A DNA stretch of 64,000 nt from G965216745 sp965216745 (GTDB lineage Bacteria > Pseudomonadota > Alphaproteobacteria > Rickettsiales > Anaplasmataceae). The stretch is taken from the NCBI GenBank assembly GCA_965216745.1, contig OZ244191.1, positions 930,001 through 994,000 of the forward strand, read 5' to 3'. The notes under the pieces were generated by a model. It did no database searches. It had not been told where the DNA came from and saw only the letters and a program-made list of their open reading frames with translations. Of this stretch, positions 44,951 to 54,650 are shown piece by piece (the stretch's first letter is position 1; each line of letters opens with the position of its first letter). Made by a program: the position numbers and the translations under genes.

Positions 44951-45303
44951 ATAATTCAATTGTAAAAAAATATTTATCCCTAATAGGAGCTATAAATTTG
45001 CAAATAGTGCTTGTAAGGAAGTTGCAATACCAAAAAATACCACTTATACAAGAAATTGAAGAATCTTTAATAAGCTCTATTAGATCAGAACCACAACATT
45101 CTAATAATGAAATATTTGGATCAATATTGAGAAAATTGATTTCATGTGCTAATTTGCGTCAATCAATTGTTAGTAAGGAGATGCATAAAAATACTGAATT
45201 ATTAAAAAAAGCATTCTCTATCAATCAAACAAATTACAAAAAAAACAATAAAACCCAAAACTCTAAAAGCAAAACTTCTATAATAATTGATGCCAACTTT
45301 TAA
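44947..45303 (+). CDS. Small helical protein downstream of nuoB, unknown
   Basis: 118 residues, not recognised with confidence. The first 90 residues look alpha-helical (IGAINLQIVLVRKLQYQKIPL, EIEESLISSI, EIFGSILRKLISCANLRQ), ending in a basic disordered tail. The helix pattern is faintly like an AroQ chorismate mutase (VRK, QK, LRQ at the right spacing) but the key Arg of the middle helix is not evident, so this is only a suggestion. The four-base overlap (ATGA) with nuoB indicates a co-translated gene in the place where nuoC would be expected. Confidence 0.6.
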   Translation: MNNSIVKKYLSLIGAINLQIVLVRKLQYQKIPLIQEIEESLISSIRSEPQHSNNEIFGSILRKLISCANLRQSIVSKEMHKNTELLKKAFSINQTNYKKNNKTQNSKSKTSIIIDANF

Positions 45304-45489
45304 AATACAAAACTTGTAATAATGATTATTAGATTTTTCAATCAAATGATTTAGTTGAAACAATTAAAATAAACACTCACATATCAACTTTATATCTCCA
45401 TGTAGGAATCATCTGTTAAAATAGGAGTTGATTTTACGCAATATATATATATATACTCAATCAATAGTGGTGTTTTTAAGGAGATAAAA

Positions 45490-45939
45490 ATGTACACTTA
45501 TAATCATACAAATACTATAAACTGTGTTGGAGTTATGTTAGTTAACAATGACAACTTAGTTTTCACCGGCAAAAGGTATGGTGTTTATTCTTGGCAAATG
45601 CCTCAAGGAAGCATAGAATATGGTGAGTTGCCATGGGATGCGGCTAATAGGGAATTATGCGAAGAAGTGAGTCTTGCACCAGTTGAGTTACTTGCCACTC
45701 ATACAAAATGGATGCAACACAAGTCAAAATCAAACAAAATTCAACGGCAAAAGTGGTTTTTATGTAGGTTTTTGGGTCGAGATGAAGAAATAACTGTTGC
45801 CATGTCCAACAAACCTGAATTTGAAAATTGGCGATGGTCTGAAATGAAGGAAATACCGAACAATGTAATTCAAATAAAAAGAGATATATATGTTGAAGTG
45901 ATAAGGGAATTTGAAAGTATGTTCAAAGCCTATATATGA
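45490..45939 (+). CDS. rppH: RNA pyrophosphohydrolase RppH (Nudix)
   Basis: Removes pyrophosphate from 5' triphosphate mRNAs, triggering decay. 149 residues with the Nudix box GSIEYGELPWDAANRELCEEV (read as G, five, E, seven, REL, one, EE; residues about 38-58), preceded by KRYGVYSWQMPQ. Strong AAGGAG site before ATG. Upstream sequence has an (AT)n run at about 45441-45460. Nine bases separate it from dciA, so both are likely co-transcribed. Confidence 0.93.
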   Translation: MYTYNHTNTINCVGVMLVNNDNLVFTGKRYGVYSWQMPQGSIEYGELPWDAANRELCEEVSLAPVELLATHTKWMQHKSKSNKIQRQKWFLCRFLGRDEEITVAMSNKPEFENWRWSEMKEIPNNVIQIKRDIYVEVIREFESMFKAYI

Positions 45940-45948
45940 TTTAAAGAA

Positions 45949-46251
45949 ATGTTTTTCAAAAAAATAGAAGATGTAATCGATCAAACAATTCTGCCAATAT
46001 CGCAAAAATTTGGCAAAGTAGAATCACTAATGATTATGCATTGGAGAGATATTGTAGGAGAGGAAATAGCAAAGAATTCAGAACCATGCAAGTTCACATA
46101 TGAAAATGAAAAACGGACTCTTCACTTGATGGTACAAAACAGTAGCCAAGTATTGATAGTAACTCATATGTCCCAACAAATTATAGAAAAAATAACATCA
46201 TTTTTTGGTTTCAAAGCAATACATAACATAAGAACCAAGCAGCTTAGATAA
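45949..46251 (+). CDS. dciA: DUF721/DciA-like protein
   Basis: 100 residues matching the DUF721 domain of DciA, the ancestral loader of the replicative helicase DnaB: FGKVESLMIMHWRDIVGEEIAKNSEPCKFTYENEKRTL in pieces, with HWRDIVGEEIA and LHLMVQNSSQVL as clearest parts. Short form without C-terminal tail. Alphaproteobacteria without DnaC rely on DciA. Likely cytoplasmic; operon with rppH. Confidence 0.82.
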   Translation: MFFKKIEDVIDQTILPISQKFGKVESLMIMHWRDIVGEEIAKNSEPCKFTYENEKRTLHLMVQNSSQVLIVTHMSQQIIEKITSFFGFKAIHNIRTKQLR

Positions 46252-46275
46252 GAAAAAACATCAACACACTATGTT

Positions 46276-47604
46276 TCAATTCTCCATGATATACACCGAC
46301 TGACCACCAACCACAGTTCTCACAACTAATCCTTTAACTTTTCTTCGATCGAAAGGAGAGTTATGAGATTTGCTGGAAAATTTGCTTGAATCAATAAACC
46401 ATTCTTTGTCGAGATCCAATAGACAAAAATCAGCAATACCACCACATTTGATAATACCAAGATGTTCCTTTCTTATTATTTGTGCTGGCTTATAAGTCAA
46501 CTTGCTTAATACATCCATCAATGACATTTCGCCTGAATGATATAGATCCAATGAAAGTGGGAGAATTGTTTCGAGACCAACCATACCAAATGCAGATTTT
46601 TCTAAACCTAAAGTTTTAGACTGTGTTTCATGAGGAGCATGATCTGAAGCTATACAGTCTATAACTCCAGAACGCAGACCTTCAATCATAGAAATTCTAT
46701 CATCTTCAGATCTTAGAGGTGGATTAACTTTTGCAAAACAATTATGTCCATCAACTTCAGAGTGATTCAATGAAAAATGATGCGGAGCAACTTCGCATGT
46801 CACATTGTATCCCTTTTCTTTATATTGTGTTATTAGCTCAAGTGTTTCTTTTGCCGACACATGTAAGATATGATAATATCCACCTGTGATTTTAAGTAGC
46901 AACAAATCTCTTGCAACCATTATCGCTTCAGACATTTTATTTGCACCACTAATAGAAAGCTTGTCAGACATTACACCTTCATTAATAGACCCGCAACAAG
47001 ATAATGAAACATCTTCAGCATGTTGTGCAATTGGCAAATCAAGTATTTTAGAATATTCCAATGCAGACCTCATTAAAGAGCTATCTTGTACAGGCAAACC
47101 GTCATCAGTGAAACCAACAACTCCTTCTTGCGCAAGAGACATCATATCCGTCAAATTTTTGGTTTCTGAATGAGTTACAGATGCATAACACTCTATTCTG
47201 ACATAATGAGGACGACTTTTGATATATCGCACAACTTTGACATCATTTATATTTGGCGAAGTATTTGGCTGACATACTACAGTTGTCACTCCACCAGCAG
47301 CAGCAGATTTACTACCAGTTTCTATAGTTTCCTTATATTCATATCCAGGCTCACGAAAGTGAACATGTATATCCAACAAGCCTGGAATCAATACTAATCC
47401 TTTGCAATCTATTACTTTATCAAAAGCTGAATCCAAATCCAAACCTTGAAGTACAGAAGGTCCAAAATTCACAATTTTATCACCTTCTGTTATCAAGCTA
47501 CAGTTAATAATATCTGTGTTGCTTTTAGGATCCAGAACTCTAGCATTAATGTATGCAATTCTTTCAGAATATTGTTTGTCTAATAACTTCCAGACTTGAT
47601 TCAT
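46276..47604 (-). CDS. pyrC: Dihydroorotase PyrC (type I)
   Basis: Third step of pyrimidine synthesis: closes carbamoyl-aspartate to dihydroorotate. 442 residues, amidohydrolase barrel. Zinc-binding DIHVHFREPGYEYKET (residues about 80-95), FTDDGLPVQDSSLM, HVSAKETLELI (metal His), CIASDHAPH (catalytic Asp) and the C-terminal YKPAQIIRKEHLGIIKCG. ATG at 47604. De novo pyrimidine synthesis is typical of Ehrlichia/Anaplasma and lacking in Rickettsia, which helps place the organism. Confidence 0.95.
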   Translation of the reverse strand: MNQVWKLLDKQYSERIAYINARVLDPKSNTDIINCSLITEGDKIVNFGPSVLQGLDLDSAFDKVIDCKGLVLIPGLLDIHVHFREPGYEYKETIETGSKSAAAGGVTTVVCQPNTSPNINDVKVVRYIKSRPHYVRIECYASVTHSETKNLTDMMSLAQEGVVGFTDDGLPVQDSSLMRSALEYSKILDLPIAQHAEDVSLSCCGSINEGVMSDKLSISGANKMSEAIMVARDLLLLKITGGYYHILHVSAKETLELITQYKEKGYNVTCEVAPHHFSLNHSEVDGHNCFAKVNPPLRSEDDRISMIEGLRSGVIDCIASDHAPHETQSKTLGLEKSAFGMVGLETILPLSLDLYHSGEMSLMDVLSKLTYKPAQIIRKEHLGIIKCGGIADFCLLDLDKEWFIDSSKFSSKSHNSPFDRRKVKGLVVRTVVGGQSVYIMEN

Positions 47605-48030
47605 ATAAAATCCATAAAAAATCTAAAATTAAAAAACTGAGTTATCAGAAAAATACATATAACTATATATGATAAATCTGAAGCACGCGTGAAGTAATAT
47701 AACATGATAGATTCTATTTTATCAATTTAAAAATTTCACATGAGTAAATATTTCATTCAATATAATTGATATCTATCAAAGATATTGTACAACCAAAAAA
47801 TCTAATATAGAATGAGAAAAGTAATGTATTATATAATATTTGGAAACATATGTGTAATATCATTTTCAATTATGATATAGATATTCTAGTTTTAAGAGCT
47901 TCAATTATTTCAATGTTCATTCAGATATTCATCAAATTAATATCAAGCTTTTACTGCTCTTATAAATTTCATTTATATCACTATTTCTATCCAAGACTCC
48001 ACTTTTAATTATTTTTGATTCATACAAAAC
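47605..48030. other. Divergent intergenic region pyrC/pstB
   Basis: About 425 AT-rich bases. I see no open frame, tRNA or strong hairpin, and no match by eye to a Pho box. It should contain both promoters. Confidence 0.4.
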
Positions 48031-48792
48031 ATGAAAAGCTGCCAAAAAATCACCGTCACAAACTTAAATGTCTTTTATGGCATCAAGCAATCATTATTCA
48101 ACATAAATCTTGAAATACCTATCAGATCTGTCACTTCTCTTATTGGCCCATCTGGTTGCGGAAAAACAACATTCTTGAGATGTTTCAACAGAATGAACGA
48201 TGAAATAGAATCATGCAAAGTAGAGGGAAAAATAGAGCTTGATGGTTATAATATATGCAATCCAAAAGTTGACGTGGTTTCTCTTAGAGCACGGGTTGGG
48301 ATGGTTTTTCAGAAACCAAACCCTTTCCCAAAATCTATATACGATAATGTCGCTTACGGACCTAAATTACATGGAATAAACAACAAATCTGGAGAATTAG
48401 ATGCAATAGTAGAAAAAAGTTTACAAAGAGTGAATTTATGGAATGAATCAAAAGATAGATTGAAAGATAGCGCACTTACTCTTTCAGGTGGACAACAGCA
48501 GAGACTATGTATCGCAAGGGCTATAGCAGTAAAGCCATCACTGCTTCTGATGGATGAGCCCTGCTCTGCTCTTGATCCAAAATCTACAAATGCAATTGAG
48601 TCATTGATACAAGAGTTGAAGAAAAAATTTACAATAATAGTCGTAACCCATTCAATCAATCAAGCAAGCAAAATATCAGATATGGTGGCCTTTTTTCACA
48701 ATGGCTCACTAATAGAATGTGGAAAACCATCGCAAATTCTAGAGAATCCTAATTCTCAGCATGCACAGGATTACATCCATGGAAATATATAA
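48031..48792 (+). CDS. pstB: Phosphate ABC transporter ATP-binding protein PstB
   Basis: ATPase of phosphate import, 253 residues. Walker A SLIGPSGCGKTTFLRCFNRM, PstB-type VGMVFQKPNPFPKSIYDNV, signature LSGGQQQRLCIARA, Walker B LLLMDEPCSALDP and the switch His in VVTHSINQASK. PhoU and PstA/C/S are not adjacent; pstC sits at the other end of the window. Followed after 9 bases by the HU-like gene in the same direction. Confidence 0.96.
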   Translation: MKSCQKITVTNLNVFYGIKQSLFNINLEIPIRSVTSLIGPSGCGKTTFLRCFNRMNDEIESCKVEGKIELDGYNICNPKVDVVSLRARVGMVFQKPNPFPKSIYDNVAYGPKLHGINNKSGELDAIVEKSLQRVNLWNESKDRLKDSALTLSGGQQQRLCIARAIAVKPSLLLMDEPCSALDPKSTNAIESLIQELKKKFTIIVVTHSINQASKISDMVAFFHNGSLIECGKPSQILENPNSQHAQDYIHGNI

Positions 48793-48801
48793 TATATTAA
48801 C

Positions 48802-49035
48802 ATGAAGTCTATAATTGACAATATATTACGCAATAATGATAAAATCCATAAAATAAAACTAACACAATCTGCAAGAGCTATTTTTGATTATATATCATAT
48901 TCTCTCAGCCTTGGGACTAAAGTTTCATTAAGGGGATTTGGAACTTTTTATACCAAAAAAATACAAAGAAAAAATGCACCACCATACATAAAAATATATT
49001 TTAAATGTAGCAAAAAACTAACCAAAAAGTCTTAA
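48802..49035 (+). CDS. HU/IHF-family DNA-binding protein, short
   Basis: 77 residues; family members have about 90. The core VSLRGFGTFYTKKIQRKNAPP corresponds to the arm-proximal wording V.LrgFGtF.vr.R..R..rnP. The second half ends in a basic LTKKS tail. The helical N-terminal part is divergent and lacks parts of the dimer interface. It may bend DNA as a dimer. It lies nine bases after pstB and may be co-transcribed. It could be a diverged IHF or HU; which one is not decidable. Confidence 0.7.
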   Translation: MKSIIDNILRNNDKIHKIKLTQSARAIFDYISYSLSLGTKVSLRGFGTFYTKKIQRKNAPPYIKIYFKCSKKLTKKS

Positions 49036-49146
49036 ATAACTAATATTTAGCCAAACATGACAAATTATTTTTAAACGAACAATTAGCTTACAGACAAAAC
49101 TTAAAATACGTATAGTGCTAAAATACAATTAGTTATATTTTGAAAT

Positions 49147-49620
49147 ATGAATCCAAGAAAAAACTCAATAATATGCTGTGCACGTTCATGGGTAGGAACA
49201 CAATTTAAGCATCAAGGAAGATTGAAAAAATCTCAAGAGCATGACGGAGGATGCGATTGTATAGGACTGATAATAGGGGTAGCCAAAGAATTATCTTTAG
49301 ACTCCAAAATATTAAAACAGAACGGTTTTCCTGTTAAAGTTCACGAACTAGATTATAAAAGCTATGGCAAAGTACCAAAAAAAAGCATACTTTCAGAAAA
49401 AATATCTGCAGGACTATATGAAAAAAAAATAGAAATTTCTGAGCCTGGAGATTTGATTGTTTTTTCAATAAAAAACAGATTAGAACACGTAGGAATAAAA
49501 TCCACACAAAACGTGATAATACATACATTATCAGAAATAAACAAAGTAATAGAGCAAGAAATACCTAGTCACCTTATTCCAAAAGCTGCATTTTCTTTTT
49601 ATGAAGATAAAGAAATATGA
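49147..49620 (+). CDS. NlpC/P60-family peptidase, GTA g14-like
   Basis: A 157-residue cysteine peptidase of the NlpC/P60 fold. Wording matches the gene transfer agent/phage peptidase (Rhodobacter GTA gene 14): ARSWVGTQFKHQGR, GGCDCIGLIIGVAKEL (catalytic Cys), EPGDLIVFSI and LEHVGIKS (catalytic His), then VIIHTL. These enzymes cut peptidoglycan stems. No other GTA or phage gene is nearby, so it is a single remnant or repurposed wall hydrolase. No signal peptide is seen, as in GTA members. Confidence 0.82.
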   Translation: MNPRKNSIICCARSWVGTQFKHQGRLKKSQEHDGGCDCIGLIIGVAKELSLDSKILKQNGFPVKVHELDYKSYGKVPKKSILSEKISAGLYEKKIEISEPGDLIVFSIKNRLEHVGIKSTQNVIIHTLSEINKVIEQEIPSHLIPKAAFSFYEDKEI

Positions 49621-49663
49621 GAATTTATTGAAAGGAAATAAGAAATACAAGAAAAGGGGAAAA

Positions 49664-49736
<73 letters not shown>

Positions 49737-49954
49737 TTCTGTGAAGATATATTATATCTACATCAAACGTAAATCTTACTCAAGTTGTTTTTCAAGAAAA
49801 ACAGCATTATTTCAATAATAACAGCCAAAACCCAAACTAAGAATCACAACTATAAAAACAAATCTAAATAATCAGGAGTTAAAATAAAAACATGGCTGTA
49901 ATATGATCAACACAAATGCTATAATGATGACAATCAATAATCAAGGTAAGATAA

Positions 49955-50704
49955 ATGAAAACTATTGTGCTTGCATATTCTGGAGGCTTGGATACATCAA
50001 TCATGATTGCTTGGCTCAAAAAAAAATACCCAGAATATTCTGTTATTGCTGTAACTGTCGATATAGGTCAAAAAGAAGACTTGTCTAATGTGAAAAATAA
50101 AGCAATAAAAAGCGGAGCATCAGAAGCATTAGTAATTGATGCAAAAAACGTCTTTATAGAAGAATATCTTTATCCCCTAATAAAATCAGGAAGCTTATAT
50201 GAAGGACAATATATTTTAGGCACAATATCACGTCCATTGATTGCAAAATCACTAGTAAATATAGCAAATAAAACTAATGCAGAATATATAGCCCATGGAT
50301 CAACTGGGAAAGGAAATGATCAAGTGCGATTTGAATATACAATTAACGCCCTATCACCAAATATCAAAATAATATGCCCTTGGAGGATTTGGGACATAAA
50401 GTCTAGGTCTCAAGCAATAGAATTTGCAAAAAAACATAATATTGAAATTCCTGTTACCCCTGATTCACCATATTCACGCGATCAAAATATTTGGTATACA
50501 TCTCATGAAGGGGGTGTGTTAGAAAACATCAATAATCCCTATCCAAAGAACCTAACAATCAATAGCAAACATGTAGAATTTGCACCAGAAAAAGCACAAA
50601 TAGTTAAAATCGAGTTCTTGAAAGGAATACCTATAAAAGTAAATGATGAGCCATTAGAACCAATAACTTTATTCATCAATGGAATAGTAAACAAAAAAAA
50701 ATAA
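49955..50704 (+). CDS. argG: Argininosuccinate synthase, C-terminally truncated
   Basis: N-terminal ATP-binding half of ArgG, which joins citrulline and aspartate. 249 residues, against about 400. Kept parts: AYSGGLDTSIMIAW (PP-loop), EGQYILGTISRPLIAK, AHGSTGKGNDQVRFEY and ICPWRIWDIKSRSQ. The match stops in the area of VNDEPLEPITLFI; the C-terminal synthetase/multimerisation half, with substrate-binding residues and the tetramer helix, is missing. Only 41 bases separate the stop from argH, so the missing part was deleted rather than frameshifted. It is probably inactive or a decaying gene. Confidence 0.85.
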   Translation: MKTIVLAYSGGLDTSIMIAWLKKKYPEYSVIAVTVDIGQKEDLSNVKNKAIKSGASEALVIDAKNVFIEEYLYPLIKSGSLYEGQYILGTISRPLIAKSLVNIANKTNAEYIAHGSTGKGNDQVRFEYTINALSPNIKIICPWRIWDIKSRSQAIEFAKKHNIEIPVTPDSPYSRDQNIWYTSHEGGVLENINNPYPKNLTINSKHVEFAPEKAQIVKIEFLKGIPIKVNDEPLEPITLFINGIVNKKK

Positions 50705-50745
50705 AAACATAACTCAAGAAAATTATTTATCAAAAAAAAGGAAAC

Positions 50746-51993
50746 ATGGACATAAAAAAAGCTTGGCAAGGAAGATTTACAAAAAGAACCAATTCATTGG
50801 TTAATGAATTTAATTCATCAATCACTTTTGATATCAAACTATACCGAGAAGATATTTTAGGCAGCCAAATACATGCAAAAATGCTAGCTAAGCAGAATCT
50901 GATTTCTGCAGAAGACTGTAATTTGATTGTAGAAACATTGGATGAAATAAAACAAGATTTTGAAAATAATAACGTAGAAATAAGCTCAGAGCATGAAGAT
51001 ATACATATGCTTATAGAAAGTTTATTAATCAAAAAAATAGGAGAAATAGGTAAAAAATTACACACAGGAAGAAGTAGAAATGATCAAGTTGCCCTTGATC
51101 TGAGGCTTTACGCCAGAAACAAAGCAAATAGCATAAAGAACAAGCTTGAACAATTAGCCCACACTTTATCAAGATTATCAGAAAAACACAAAAACGACAT
51201 AATGCCTGGTTATACACACTTACAGCAGGCTCAACCTATCAGCTTAGGTGATCACATTGGAGCATATCACGCAATGCTTCAAAGAGATTTAATTAGATTA
51301 GAAAATTGGCATAATCTGATGAACTTCTCTCCATTAGGAGCGGGATCATTTGCTGGTAGTTCGCTACCATTAGATAGAGAATTTGTTGCAAAAGAATTGA
51401 AATTCACAGGTGTAATAAAAAATACAATAGATGCAGTAAGCGACAGGGATTTTATTATAGAACTGAATTCAGTTATATCAATATGTATGATGCATTTATC
51501 TAGATTGTCAGAAGATTTGATTATCTGGGCAACAACAGAATTTGGATTTATAGAACTTGATGACGCGTTTTCCACAGGATCTTCATTGATGCCTAATAAA
51601 AAAAACCCAGATGTTATTGAACTCATTAGAGGCAAAACGGGAAGAGTTTTCGGCAACCTGATTTCAATACTTACAGTAATGAAGGGATTGCCTCTAGCTT
51701 ATAACAAAGACATGCAGGAAGATAAAGAATGTATGTTTGATTCCGCTAAGACTTTATTGAATTGTTTGGAAGTCATGTCTCCTTTCATGGAATCAGTAAA
51801 TTTTAAGACTGATTTAATGAAACAAAGAACAAAATCTGGATATATGGGAGCAACAGCAATATTAGAAAAACTTGTACTGAAAGGTTTACCTTTCAGAGAG
51901 GCTCATCATAAAGTAGGAGAAATGGTATTAGAGGCAATACAAAGAGATATAGAACTTGAAAAAGTTGCAGAAAAATTCATAAAAAACTTATAA
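50746..51993 (+). CDS. argH: Argininosuccinate lyase, slightly shortened
   Basis: Cleaves argininosuccinate to arginine and fumarate. 415 residues (usual about 460). KAWQGRF start, HTGRSRNDQVALDLRLY, GYTHLQQAQPISLGDH and the fumarase/lyase signature GSSLMPNKKNPDVIE are intact. The C-terminus ends soon after LPFREAHHKVGEMV; about 45 residues of the C-terminal domain are missing. AAGGA site before ATG. Operon with the truncated argG upstream. Catalytic residues are present, so activity is possible, but its substrate would be lacking if argG is dead. Confidence 0.92.
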   Translation: MDIKKAWQGRFTKRTNSLVNEFNSSITFDIKLYREDILGSQIHAKMLAKQNLISAEDCNLIVETLDEIKQDFENNNVEISSEHEDIHMLIESLLIKKIGEIGKKLHTGRSRNDQVALDLRLYARNKANSIKNKLEQLAHTLSRLSEKHKNDIMPGYTHLQQAQPISLGDHIGAYHAMLQRDLIRLENWHNLMNFSPLGAGSFAGSSLPLDREFVAKELKFTGVIKNTIDAVSDRDFIIELNSVISICMMHLSRLSEDLIIWATTEFGFIELDDAFSTGSSLMPNKKNPDVIELIRGKTGRVFGNLISILTVMKGLPLAYNKDMQEDKECMFDSAKTLLNCLEVMSPFMESVNFKTDLMKQRTKSGYMGATAILEKLVLKGLPFREAHHKVGEMVLEAIQRDIELEKVAEKFIKNL

Positions 51994-51995
51994 AG

Positions 51996-53057
51996 TTATG
52001 ACTCATTTTTCTTAAATGGAAATTTCCTGCTTTCACCCACCTCTAAAATCTCGAAATTCTTAACCTCGCTCATGGTTTGCAACAAATCTTTTAATTTATT
52101 TTGAGGCTTCATATAATGTCCAGGTGTAAGCTTGAAAGTTTCGCAATGCATCACAAAAGAACATTTGGACTTTAAGTCTAAATGTGCTTTTATTGCATCT
52201 ACAGGACCCATATGAACATGATTTAATAGTTTCTCTGGGTAATAATCTCCTATTGGCAACATAGCTAGATCAATTTCAAATTTGCTGGATATTTGTTTGA
52301 AATGATCAGCATAACCAGTATCACCAGCATGAAAAATATTCATATCAAGAGTTTCTATAACAAATCCTCCCCACAAAGTTTTATTTCTATCAAATAAAGT
52401 TCTTCCAGAAAAATGTTGAGCTGGGACAAAAGTGAATAATGAACCATCATCGGCTTCATAATTGGACCACCAATCCATTTCGTATACATTACTTATCCCT
52501 TTAGCAGTTAACCACTTTTTATTTCCTAGAGGAACAAATATTATGGGATTATCTCTTTTATTAAAAAAACGCAATGCATGTAAGTCTAAGTGATCATAAT
52601 GATTATGAGAAATAAATATATAATCTATCTTAGGAGTTTTCGCAAGCTCTAATCCTGGCTCTCTGCGTCTATTGACACCAATACCACTAAATGGACCAGC
52701 AGTACGAGAAAATATTGGATCGAAAATTAAATTATAGTTCCTAGCTTCAACAAGAAAGGTAGAATGATTAATAAAAGTTACAACAATATTTTGCTGGTTT
52801 TCTTTTCTTAATAAAGGTACGGTATTATTGTTTATCCAATCAGGCCATTCACCTAATCCATTATCAATCACAAACCTTACAAAATCAATTCCTCTAGACA
52901 AACTCATATCATTGTTTGCACCACTTTGATTCCAAAACTTACCTTTAGAGAAATTTTTTGAAGATCTAGAATTATCGTATGCAACATGGTTTATATACAT
53001 AGTAAAAACAAAAAACGACAAAATGATACAAAATAAAAATAACAATAACCAATACAC
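51996..53057 (-). CDS. Metallo-beta-lactamase-fold hydrolase (NAPE-PLD/UlaG-like)
   Basis: 353 residues. An N-terminal membrane anchor (residues 2-22) is followed by an MBL fold: FINHSTFLVEARNYNLIFDP, the metal motif FISHNHYDHLDL (HxHxDH), FHAGDTGYADHF and VMHCETFKLTP. The group includes N-acyl phosphatidylethanolamine phospholipase D-like lipid enzymes and UlaG-like lactonases; phospholipid cleavage is a possibility given the RRREPGLELA wording and the membrane anchor. The start is GTG at 53057. It ends three bases from argH (convergent). Confidence 0.85.
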   Translation of the reverse strand: MYWLLLFLFCIILSFFVFTMYINHVAYDNSRSSKNFSKGKFWNQSGANNDMSLSRGIDFVRFVIDNGLGEWPDWINNNTVPLLRKENQQNIVVTFINHSTFLVEARNYNLIFDPIFSRTAGPFSGIGVNRRREPGLELAKTPKIDYIFISHNHYDHLDLHALRFFNKRDNPIIFVPLGNKKWLTAKGISNVYEMDWWSNYEADDGSLFTFVPAQHFSGRTLFDRNKTLWGGFVIETLDMNIFHAGDTGYADHFKQISSKFEIDLAMLPIGDYYPEKLLNHVHMGPVDAIKAHLDLKSKCSFVMHCETFKLTPGHYMKPQNKLKDLLQTMSEVKNFEILEVGESRKFPFKKNES

Positions 53058-53383
53058 TTATTAACCACCATAATCACACAATAAAACAGAATTGTTGAAA
53101 AATAAGAACAAAACTCAAATCAAAAACGGATTGTAAAAACTGATACTAATCATAAAATATAGAAAATAAAATCACAACATATTATCAAATAAAAACAAGC
53201 TAAATTATATAAAAAGCAAAACAATATATATATATATTCCTTAAACACAGTTGCAAAAGAAGAAGCATAAGCTTATTTTTGAAATCATTGAAAATAAATC
53301 AAATCACTGTTAGTGAAAAAATATAAAAATCATTATTGAAATATGTATTCAAAATATACTTTGATAAGTAATAAAAAAATCAC
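53058..53383. other. Intergenic region without clear features
   Basis: About 325 very AT-rich bases upstream of the MBL-fold gene (which reads away from it). It contains an (AT)n run near 53225-53237 and a probable promoter for the MBL gene; nothing else is seen. Confidence 0.4.
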
Positions 53384-54650
53384 CTACAATTGACTTCAAA
53401 AGATTATGTTTCAAAAATTGAATATCCTGACATAAATAACATTCAAATCTATTACGATCACATGAATTTCAGTGAAGAACATTTAGATGACACAAAAGAT
53501 GGATTAAAATTCAAAGCCTTATCAATTTATGATTCAATATCATTTCTCACATCTTAAAAAAAACATAGAGCAGTTATCTAGATCAAAATCTAACAAAATC
53601 AATGAATTAGATCAGCAAATCCAGAATATATAAAAAAAAGCAAAGAGACCAAATCAAGAGATTCAAAATCTATTGAGAAAACATCATTGTTCACTAATAG
53701 AAACAAACTAATGTTGTAAATGAATAGATTTGCTCTCTAATAGGATTGATAGAATGAATCTGCAATGCCGTAGGGATGTGCTTATGTATCAACTATTTAA
53801 TTACATAAGCTGCTCAATCAAGCAAAATAATTCTAAAAATAAAATTCAAAAACACATGATACAAACACAAAAAAAGCTTTTGCTAGAAAACCTCTCTAAA
53901 GAAAATTATTGGGTTTCATCAGACTTAAATTATGCATTAATCGAAACAAATAAATAAAATCTTGCAAAAATAAACAATAATAACAGCAATAAGGCACCAT
54001 ATGATGAAAACACAAATAAATTAGATAAGAAAAATATAAAAAACACCAAAGAATTGAGTGAAATAATAAATTATCTGGAATGTCTTGAAATACCTGACGA
54101 ATCATCTTTTTATCTATTCTCATCACTACTGAAAATAGCATATATGAAAGATAGATATGTAATTCTAGGACATATCGAAAAAAGCAATCTAACAAAAGAA
54201 GAGCTCAAAAAGATATCTTCAAAGTATTATAAATTAACAGACGAAAACCCACTTTTAAGAATATCAATGGCACCAAATACTAAGTTACGAAAAATAATTT
54301 CAGGGAAAATAACTATCAAACAAGCAGTTAAAATTCTTTTCTATTTAATTAAAACTTTATCCTCATTCTTAATGTTAATCATTTTTATAGGCTTGCATTG
54401 TAATTTTGGTGAGTTTATTTGCAGCAATGAATCAGGGTAAATCGTATTGTTGGTCTTTGTGATTTTGTCAATTAATGAGTCTTTTATTTTTCTTGGCTTG
54501 ATTGCTTTTTCTATTCTTGAGTTGGTATATTTAGCACTCAAAGAAATTGTGTCAGAAATATATAATATAATTCACAAAAATATATCCACACCAAGATATT
54601 CTAAGGGTACCAACCAGAAAAAACCTCGAGCATTTATCTTCTTTAATTGA
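53384..54650 (+). pseudogene. Decayed coiled-coil/membrane protein gene
   Basis: Several stretches continue one another. A first fragment (KDYVSKIEYPDINNIQIYY...) ends at a stop near 53556; a coiled-coil piece follows in another frame (HLKKNIEQLSRSKSNKINEL). From 53730 the same frame runs to 54650 with in-frame stops at 53955 and 54438: helical, Lys-rich text (NYLECLEIPDESSFYLFSSL, IEKSNLTKEELKKISSKYY) leading to two hydrophobic segments (FLMLIIFIGLHC and FVILSINESFIFLGLIAF). The plan, soluble helices then paired membrane helices, resembles the 1390-residue protein downstream. I cannot name a family. Confidence 0.55.

Noticed and set aside
45441..45460. (AT)n run before rppH
   Set aside because: Simple dinucleotide run expected in AT-rich DNA; no evidence for a role.
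49903..50088. 61-codon frame overlapping the argG start
   Set aside because: Shifted frame of argG; argG has the PP-loop in frame at 49955.
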